A stretch of DNA of 7,403 nucleotides from JBDSGC01 sp046594105. GTDB lineage: Bacteria; Acidobacteriota; Thermoanaerobaculia; Gp7-AA8. The notes under the pieces were generated by a model that did no database searches, had not been told where the DNA came from, and saw nothing but the letters and a program-made list of their open reading frames with translations. The DNA is taken from assembly GCA_046594105.1 (NCBI GenBank), contig JBKJQB010000365.1, forward strand, positions 1-7,403, read 5' to 3'. The translations under genes were made by a program, and so were the position numbers. This document shows, piece by piece, positions 1 to 4,370 of the stretch. Within the stretch, counting starts at the first letter, position 1. The number at the start of each line of letters is the position of its first letter.

Positions 1-1263
1 CACGGCACGTCGCGCGCGCATGGCGAGCCGCTCGGCGCCGAGGAAGTGAAGGCCACCAAAGAGGCGCTGGGCTGGCCCACCGAACCGACCTTCTATGTGT
101 CGGACGAGGTTCAGGCGGAATACAAGCGCAAGGTCAAGAAGATCGCCCGGGAGCATAAGAGCTGGCACAAGGCGATGACCGAATGGCGCTCGTCCAACCC
201 GCAGCTGGCCACTCTCTGGGATGGCTACTGGTCCCACACGCTGCCGGAAGGATTTGAGAATCAATTGGTGGCGGCAGCGAAGAGCGACAAGCCGGCGGCG
301 ACGCGCGACCTGTCCAATCAGGTCATCCAGGCCATGGCGCCCATCGCGCCGTTCGTCATCGGTGGCGCTGCCGATCTGGCCAGCTCCACGAAGACGAATT
401 TCAAGGAGGGCGGAAGCATCGAGCGGCCGAAAGGTGAGGACAGGAATCCCCCTCCGGCCAGCATGTTCGCCGGGCGCAATCTGCATTTCGGCATCCGGGA
501 GCACGCCATGGGCGCGGCCCTCAACGGCATCACGCTCTACGGTTCGTTCCGCGCATTCGGATCGACGTTTCTAATCTTCTCCGACTACATGCGGCCGGCC
601 ATCCGCCTGTCCGCACTGATGCACATCCCGTCGATCTTCGTCTACACGCACGACTCCGTATTTCTGGGAGAAGACGGACCGACCCATCAGTCGATCGAGC
701 AGCTCGCCTCGCTGCGCCTCATCCCCAACATGACCTTGTTCCGTCCGGCTGACGGCGCGGAGACGGCGATGGCCTGGGCGTACGCCATCGGCAGCAAACA
801 CGACGGCCCGACCATCATCGTGTGCACGCGGCAGAAGCTCGATCCGATCGTGCGCGGCGCTTCCTTCGATGCCCACGCGATCTGGCGTGGGGCCTACGTT
901 CTGGATGGCTATCAGGATGGCGACGTGACCTTCCTGGCCACCGGGTCGGAGGTCTCGCTGGCCATCAAGACGGCGGAGCTCCTGCGCGGGCAGGGAACGC
1001 GCGCACGGGTGGTTTCCGCGCCGTCGCTCGACCTTTTCGGACGACAGGATGCGGCGTATCAGGACCAGGTGCTCGGCGACCGCAGCCGGATCGTGGCCAT
1101 GGAAGCGGGGCGCTCGGATGGCTGGTACAAGTGGGTGAATCGCGACGCGCTGGTCATCGGAATCGATCGCTTCGGCGCATCGGCGCCCGCCGAGGTGATT
1201 GCCGAGCACTTTGGTTTCACGCCGCAGGCGATCGCGAAGCGCATCGGGGAGTGGCGGAAGTAG
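1..1263 (+). CDS. tkt: Transketolase, C-terminal part (5' end outside window)
   Basis: Thiamine-diphosphate enzyme of the non-oxidative pentose phosphate pathway (and Calvin cycle), moving two-carbon ketol units between sugar phosphates in the cytoplasm. The reading frame is open from base 1 and 420 residues are visible. The usual length is about 660-700, so roughly 250-270 N-terminal residues (most of the pyrophosphate-binding domain) are missing. A GTG at 46 is internal, because the preceding residues HGTSRAHGEPLGAEE are typical transketolase sequence; His7 matches the substrate-contacting His261 of E. coli TktA. Numbering from base 1, the pyrimidine-binding domain shows GGAADLASSTKT (from 121), FGIREHAMG with the conserved cofactor-activating Glu167, His217, and the signature GEDGPTHQ (223-230) with Asp225. 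Arg277 in TRQKL fits the phosphate-binding arginine. The C-terminal domain shows ATGSEVSLA and ASAPAEVIAEHFGF. No frameshift or missing key residue is visible. The next gene is 209 bp away, so it probably ends its transcription unit. Confidence 0.97.
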   Translation, partial: HGTSRAHGEPLGAEEVKATKEALGWPTEPTFYVSDEVQAEYKRKVKKIAREHKSWHKAMTEWRSSNPQLATLWDGYWSHTLPEGFENQLVAAAKSDKPAATRDLSNQVIQAMAPIAPFVIGGAADLASSTKTNFKEGGSIERPKGEDRNPPPASMFAGRNLHFGIREHAMGAALNGITLYGSFRAFGSTFLIFSDYMRPAIRLSALMHIPSIFVYTHDSVFLGEDGPTHQSIEQLASLRLIPNMTLFRPADGAETAMAWAYAIGSKHDGPTIIVCTRQKLDPIVRGASFDAHAIWRGAYVLDGYQDGDVTFLATGSEVSLAIKTAELLRGQGTRARVVSAPSLDLFGRQDAAYQDQVLGDRSRIVAMEAGRSDGWYKWVNRDALVIGIDRFGASAPAEVIAEHFGFTPQAIAKRIGEWRK

Positions 1264-1327
1264 TGCCGTAGCGTTGGCATCCTGCCGGGCGGGAGCTCGA
1301 TGGTCTTGTGAAAAGGGCCATGCGATG

Positions 1328-1353
1328 GTGAAGCGCGCGAAGGCGCGCTTCAC
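1328..1353 (+). terminator. Perfect 11-bp hairpin after the transketolase gene
   Basis: Bases 1328-1338 (GTGAAGCGCGC) pair perfectly with 1343-1353 around a GAAG tetraloop, 64 bases after the transketolase stop. There is no T-run after it, so it does not meet the classical intrinsic-terminator pattern. It may slow polymerase, protect the 3' end of the transcript, or act with Rho. Location between two likely separate units supports a 3'-end role; this is inference. Confidence 0.35.
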
Positions 1354-1460
1354 AGATCAGCCCCCGGCTCTGCCGTGGGAAAACCGATGTCGTTCAATGT
1401 GCGTGAGTAAAAGGCCATTGGGCGGGAGCCGACGCACCGGCCGGCCTCTGACCGCGACGT

Positions 1461-1466
1461 TACAAT
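1461..1466 (+). promoter_or_regulatory. Candidate -10 box (TACAAT) for the serine hydrolase gene
   Basis: TACAAT matches the bacterial -10 consensus at five of six bases and ends only six bases before the ATG at 1473. Transcription would then begin at or next to the A of the start codon, giving a leaderless mRNA. This agrees with the lack of any Shine-Dalgarno sequence there. No recognisable -35 hexamer sits 16-18 bases upstream (the stretch is GC-rich), so the call is tentative. Confidence 0.35.
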
Positions 1467-1472
1467 GCCGCC

Positions 1473-2468
1473 ATGCGCATCCGCCTTTTTCTCTGCCTCG
1501 TGTTTGCGGCGTCCTCGCTTCGTGCTGACTTCCGTGAGTTCAAGACGGTCCCGCCGGATCCGTCGCTGGAGTACGCGCTCCGCCAGGCTGCCGAACAGAC
1601 GCTCAAAGAGTTTCCGAAGCTGACCGCGGACAATCTCGCGCTGAGCGTCATCGATCTGACGAAGCCGGGACTGCTGGCGCGCGGGGACTACCGCGGCGAT
1701 GCTCCCTTCTATCCCGCCTCCGTGGTCAAGTTGTTCTACATGGCCGAGGTGTTTCATCAGCAGAAACAGGGCGAGCCCGAGAATGAGCGCGCCCTCAAAG
1801 AGATGATCCACGTCTCGGACAATGATGCGACCGCGTATCTGCTGGACGTGATCAGCGACACCTGCAGCGGACCCGTGCTCGACGGCCGGGCCCTTCGCAA
1901 GTTCGTCGAGAAGCGCAAAGTCGTCAATCGCTGGCTCGTTCCGATGGGTTACGACATCAGCGCCATGGCCAAGCCCTGGAGCTTTGGTCCCTTCGGACGC
2001 GACACTCAGGTGGTGCTGCTTCCGGAGAGGGTGAATCGAAACCGCGCGACCGCCAACTCGGTTGCTTCGCTCCTGTTGTGGATCGAGCTTCGACGGGCGG
2101 TGTCCGGTCCGGCCAGCGACATGATGATGGCCCTGATGGAGAGGCCGCTGGCGCCGCCGCGAGGCGACGAGAACCAGGTCAAGGAGTTCATCGGCGAGTC
2201 GCTGCCGGCGGGGACGCGCCTGTGGTCGAAGGCCGGATGGACCTCCGAGGTCCGGCATGACGCGGCCTACATCGAGCTGCCTTCGGGAAGGAAATTGATC
2301 CTGGTGGTCTTCACCCGCGGGACGGCCGACGACGTGAAGCTGATTCCGGCGATTACGGTGAAGGTGCTACGGGAGTTGAAAGAGAGCGCCGCGGCGCCAG
2401 CCGGCACGGCCGGCGGCGTTGGTTCGCAAAGCGTCGGCCACGATTTTCGCGGTCTTCGCGGTTTCTAA
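1473..2468 (+). CDS. Exported serine hydrolase, class A beta-lactamase/PBP-like fold
   Basis: A 331-residue protein with an apparent Sec signal peptide (residues 1-18, MRIRLFLCLVFAASSLRA, AxA-like cleavage region), so it is likely periplasmic. The penicillin-recognising active-site motifs are in order: SVVK (Ser83 nucleophile, Lys86), SDN (115-117) and KAG (253-255, in the place of KTG) followed by a strand with LILVVFTRG (275-283). This fits the beta-lactamase class A family (COG2367/Beta-lactamase2 type). SDN to KAG spans 138 residues against about 104 in TEM-type enzymes, so the omega-loop region is enlarged. I cannot find the ExxLN motif carrying the deacylating Glu166; hydrolysis of beta-lactams is therefore doubtful, and a peptidoglycan-related or esterase role is possible. 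Residues from about 305 form a low-complexity tail. The ATG is chosen because it begins the signal peptide; no Shine-Dalgarno precedes it. It stands alone, with large gaps on both sides. Confidence 0.88.
   Translation: MRIRLFLCLVFAASSLRADFREFKTVPPDPSLEYALRQAAEQTLKEFPKLTADNLALSVIDLTKPGLLARGDYRGDAPFYPASVVKLFYMAEVFHQQKQGEPENERALKEMIHVSDNDATAYLLDVISDTCSGPVLDGRALRKFVEKRKVVNRWLVPMGYDISAMAKPWSFGPFGRDTQVVLLPERVNRNRATANSVASLLLWIELRRAVSGPASDMMMALMERPLAPPRGDENQVKEFIGESLPAGTRLWSKAGWTSEVRHDAAYIELPSGRKLILVVFTRGTADDVKLIPAITVKVLRELKESAAAPAGTAGGVGSQSVGHDFRGLRGF
2446..2463 (+). repeat. Two tandem copies of a 9-bp unit (TTCGCGGTC/T)
   Basis: TTCGCGGTC at 2446-2454 is followed directly by TTCGCGGTT at 2455-2463. 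The pair covers the last codons of the serine hydrolase frame, just before its stop, and looks more like intergenic simple-repeat sequence than conserved coding sequence. With only two copies it could be chance. Confidence 0.4.
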
Positions 2469-2500
2469 TTACATAGCGCCAGAGCCGCCACTGCCCAATG

Positions 2501-2635
2501 TCGAGAGTCCTTCTCCCCGCCGCAGCGGGGAGAAGGTGGCCGTAGGCCGGATGAGGGGTCGATCCTTCCAGCAAAAACCCCTCACCCCCGCTTCGCGGCA
2601 CCCTCTCCCCGCGCGGCGGGGAGAGGGACTCTCGA
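2501..2635. repeat. 135-bp near-palindromic element made of two REP-like hairpins
   Basis: The outer arms (2501-2559 and 2577-2635) are inverted repeats of each other. The outer ten bases, TCGAGAGTCC, match perfectly, and hand alignment gives roughly 85% identity over the whole arms with one-base indels and a 17-base centre. Each arm also folds on itself. Bases 2509-2520 pair with 2525-2536 (12 bp, loop CGCA), and 2601-2612 pair with 2616-2627 (12 bp, loop GCG). An inner 8-bp pair (2552-2559 with 2577-2584) flanks the centre. Two REP-like hairpins in opposite orientation is the architecture of REPIN or small non-autonomous elements. From memory, the core CTCTCCCCGC...GCGGGGAGAGGG and the adjoining CCCCTCACCC resemble palindromes scattered through many GC-rich genomes. 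No target-site duplication is obvious. It may also act as a transcription barrier or mRNA 3'-end structure. Confidence 0.8.
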
Positions 2636-2662
2636 TGGGAGAGTTTTGTCATCACCGCTTTC

Positions 2663-2682
2663 ACGGCAGGGCCTGCCGTTTT
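2663..2682 (+). terminator. Short terminator-like hairpin with TTTT
   Basis: ACGGCAG (2663-2669) pairs with CTGCCGT (2673-2679) around a GGC loop and runs into TTTT (2679-2682). This has the form of an intrinsic terminator, but the T-run is short and partly inside the stem. It lies about 195 bases after the serine hydrolase stop, beyond the palindrome, and could end that transcript. Modest support only. Confidence 0.35.
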
Positions 2683-2834
2683 CCGGCTTCAGAATGACGG
2701 TTGAGAGAATTCTTCACAGGCTCCCAGGGTGACCACTGACATCACGCCGGACTTTCTTAAGCTTTTGTGCATCGGAACGCGCGGAGGAACCACCAATCGT
2801 TCGCGCCGTTCCGAAGGTCACGCCCTATCGGTGG

Positions 2835-2863
2835 TACCCTCCGCCCACACAAAAATCGGTGAT
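2835..2863 (+). promoter_or_regulatory. Candidate -10 box and weak ribosome-binding site for the NfeD gene
   Basis: TACCCT at 2835-2840 is a weak -10-like hexamer (four of six consensus bases). A start about seven bases later would give a leader of about 22 bases. Within that leader, GGTGAT at 2858-2863 is complementary to the AUCACC part of the 16S rRNA 3' end and lies five bases before the ATG at 2869. No convincing -35 box is visible. Confidence 0.3.
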
Positions 2864-2868
2864 TTTCT

Positions 2869-3300
2869 ATGGCTTGGTGGGTCTGGGTACTTGCGGCACT
2901 GCTCCTGCTGACGGTCGAGTTTTTCTCGACCACGGCGCATATCGGTTTCTTCGCCATCGGGGCTCTTCTGGTGGCCATTCTCGTCGGCGCCGGCGTGGGC
3001 GGACCGCTCTGGTTTCAGCTTCTCTTCTTCGCGATCTCGTCGGTCATTCTTCTCGTGTTTGTGAGGCCCATCGTGGTCAGGAAGCTGGGGCTGAACAAGA
3101 CTTCCGTCGTGGATGCTCCCTTCTCCGGCGGGGAGGCGGTGGTGCTGGAAGAGATGGACATCGCGGGCAACGGGCGGGTGGAGATGCGCGGAAGCACCTG
3201 GAGCGCGCGCAATGTGGGTGAGGCGCCTCTGGCCCGTGGCCAGCGCTGTGTGGTGGAAAAGGTCGTCGAACTGACGCTGCACGTTCGTGCCTCGTCCTGA
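2869..3300 (+). CDS. nfeD: Short NfeD-family membrane protein
   Basis: A 143-residue NfeD protein of the short class (without the N-terminal ClpP-like protease domain), resembling E. coli YbbJ. Three hydrophobic segments are visible at about residues 3-19, 24-43 and 47-68. A soluble OB-fold-like beta domain follows from about 80 to 140. The family pattern is clear: conserved Glu17 in TM1, a Gly-rich turn in TM2, then GGEAVVLEE (88-95), GRVEMRG (102-108), W111-x-A113, and a closing strand QRCVVEKVVELTLHV. The family works at the inner membrane as a partner of SPFH (stomatin-like) proteins, stabilising or assembling their cages; the next gene encodes such a protein 25 bp downstream, so the two almost certainly form one operon and complex. 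The ATG begins the first membrane helix directly, which is normal for this class. Its precise cellular role (membrane microdomain organisation or membrane protein quality control) is not fixed by the sequence. Confidence 0.92.
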   Translation: MAWWVWVLAALLLLTVEFFSTTAHIGFFAIGALLVAILVGAGVGGPLWFQLLFFAISSVILLVFVRPIVVRKLGLNKTSVVDAPFSGGEAVVLEEMDIAGNGRVEMRGSTWSARNVGEAPLARGQRCVVEKVVELTLHVRASS

Positions 3301-3315
3301 TCAGAAAACGTATTC

Positions 3316-3320
3316 GGAGG
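3316..3320 (+). promoter_or_regulatory. Ribosome-binding site GGAGG setting the SPFH start
   Basis: GGAGG ends five bases before the ATG at 3326. It decides the start of the SPFH gene: an in-frame GTG at 3287 would add 13 polar residues, overlap the NfeD gene and precede the membrane anchor, and has no such site in front of it. Confidence 0.85.
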
Positions 3321-3325
3321 ATTCC

Positions 3326-4267
3326 ATGACTGGCACACTCGTCGTCGCCTTCTTTGTCGTCATCTTTGCCATGATCATGATCTCTCGCATCGCCCGGGTG
3401 GTCCCCCAGCAGAACGCCTGGGTGGTGGAGCGTCTCGGGAAATTCGATCGCACCCTTCAGGCGGGTTTTCACATCCTGTTGCCGTTTCTGGAGACCGTTC
3501 GCTACAAGCACACGTTGAAGGAAGTGGCCCTGGACGTTCCCGAGCAGGTCTGCATCACCCGGGATAACGTGCAGGTGGCCGTGGACGGCGTGCTGTACAT
3601 CAAGATCATGAATCCGGAGCGGGCGTCGTACGGCATCTCCGATTACAACTACGCCATCTCCCAGCTGGCCCAGACCAACCTGCGCAGCGAGATCGGAAAG
3701 ATCGATCTCGATCGTACGTTCGAGGAACGGACCAACATCAATTCCATGGTCGTCAGCGAAGTGGACAAGGCTTCGGAGGCCTGGGGCGTGAAAGTCCTTC
3801 GCTACGAGATCAAGAACATCACGCCGCCGCAGGACGTCCTCGCGGCCATGGAAAAGCAGATGCGCGCCGAGCGAGAAAAGCGCGCCACAGTCCTGCAGTC
3901 CGAGGGACAGCGCGACGCGAACATCAACTCCGCGGAGGGCGACAAGCAGCAGGTCATCAAAGCCTCGGAAGCGAAGAAACAGCAGAACATCAACGAGGCG
4001 GAAGGGCAGGCCGCGGCGATCCTGTCGGTGGCCACGGCGACGGCCGAGGGCATCCGGCGCGTTGCCGAAGCGATGAAGGTTCCCGGCGGATTCGAAGCCG
4101 TTCAACTGCGCGTTGCCGAGGAGTACCTCAAGCAATTCGGACTGCTGGCCAAGGCCGGGACATCCATGATTGTGCCGGCCAACGTCGCCGACATCACCTC
4201 CATGATCGCCATGGCCACCAGCGTGATGAAGCAGACCGCAAGCGACACCAAGCTTTCGGCGCGATGA
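3326..4267 (+). CDS. qmcA: SPFH/Band 7 protein, QmcA-like paraslipin
   Basis: A 313-residue stomatin-family protein, close to the roughly 305 residues of E. coli QmcA. It has one N-terminal membrane anchor (about residues 4-20) followed by the SPFH domain (about 25-180), with typical landmarks: RVVPQQNAWVVERLGKF (24-40), GFHILLPFLETV (47-58), TRDNVQVAVDGVLYIKI (78-94), YNYAISQLAQTNLRSEIG (107-124) and the stretch ending EIKNITPPQDV (161-171). A long charged, Ala/Glu/Gln-rich helix (about 175-245) is the expected coiled coil, and the C-terminal IVPANVADITSMIAMA (282-297) is characteristic of the paraslipin branch. Such proteins oligomerise into large membrane-attached cages or microdomains linked to membrane protein homeostasis. 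HflK/HflC are relatives, but the single gene paired with a short NfeD and this C-terminus favour QmcA. Start ATG 3326 is chosen from its GGAGG site. Substrate or client proteins cannot be read from the sequence. Confidence 0.93.
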   Translation: MTGTLVVAFFVVIFAMIMISRIARVVPQQNAWVVERLGKFDRTLQAGFHILLPFLETVRYKHTLKEVALDVPEQVCITRDNVQVAVDGVLYIKIMNPERASYGISDYNYAISQLAQTNLRSEIGKIDLDRTFEERTNINSMVVSEVDKASEAWGVKVLRYEIKNITPPQDVLAAMEKQMRAEREKRATVLQSEGQRDANINSAEGDKQQVIKASEAKKQQNINEAEGQAAAILSVATATAEGIRRVAEAMKVPGGFEAVQLRVAEEYLKQFGLLAKAGTSMIVPANVADITSMIAMATSVMKQTASDTKLSAR

Positions 4268-4352
4268 TCGCCGGCAACGCTCCGGCATGAAGGCGAGGGT
4301 TGCAGCGCATCCCCCGAACGGGTGAGGCCTCCTTCCACGGTCAGTTTCGGCG

Positions 4353-4370
4353 TATCCTCATTTTTATCCC
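4353..4370 (+). promoter_or_regulatory. AT-rich candidate promoter before the kinase gene
   Basis: The 103-bp gap before the kinase gene ends in an AT-rich stretch directly against the GTG start. It contains TATCCT (4353-4358), a -10-like hexamer, and then TTTTTAT (4361-4367). No Shine-Dalgarno sequence precedes the GTG and no good -35 box is seen. A very short leader or leaderless start is plausible but unproven. Confidence 0.3.

Larger units (their letters stand above)
2469..2868. other. 400-bp intergenic region without a gene
   Basis: This stretch separates the serine hydrolase from the NfeD gene. It contains the near-palindromic element at 2501-2635, a small terminator-like hairpin at 2663-2682, and candidate promoter and ribosome-binding signals close to 2869. 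Open frames crossing it on either strand encode Arg/Pro/Ser-rich sequence with no recognisable domain and follow the palindrome's base composition, so I call no gene. Bases 2683-2830 show no structure that I can support. Confidence 0.7.

Noticed and set aside
46..48. GTG at 46 as the start of the transketolase gene
   Set aside because: The frame is open to base 1 and the codons before it encode typical transketolase sequence (HGTSRAHGEPLGAEE), so the gene is simply cut by the window edge.
223..243. Transketolase read as a possibly unrelated thiamine-diphosphate enzyme such as DXP synthase
   Set aside because: The signature GEDGPTHQ, the FGIREHAMG motif and the C-terminal ASAPAEVIAEHFGF all fit transketolase. 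The one deviation, Ser where Pro is usual after GEDGPTHQ, is minor.
571..1353. Long minus-strand frames opposite the transketolase, SPFH and kinase genes (also 1350-2258, 3077-4288, 4887-6014, 6024-6908)
   Set aside because: They are antisense shadows caused by high GC in codon position three. Their translations are Arg/His/Gly-rich, show no domains, and lie wholly opposite genes with clear family motifs.
2419..2697. Small frame crossing the near-palindrome
   Set aside because: It overlaps the end of the serine hydrolase gene and its sequence is dictated by the repeat; no ribosome-binding site or domain supports it.
2729..2911. 60-residue frame starting at a GTG upstream of the NfeD gene
   Set aside because: It runs into the NfeD gene in another frame, is Arg/Ser-rich without a recognisable motif, and has no supporting ribosome-binding site.
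3287..3325. Extended GTG start for the SPFH gene overlapping the NfeD gene
   Set aside because: The ATG at 3326 has GGAGG at ideal spacing and places the membrane anchor at the N-terminus as in the family; the extra 13 residues are polar and unlike family members.
4270..4286. GCCGG...CCGGC hairpin just after the SPFH stop as a terminator
   Set aside because: Only five base pairs with a seven-base loop and no T-run; such short matches are expected by chance in GC-rich DNA.
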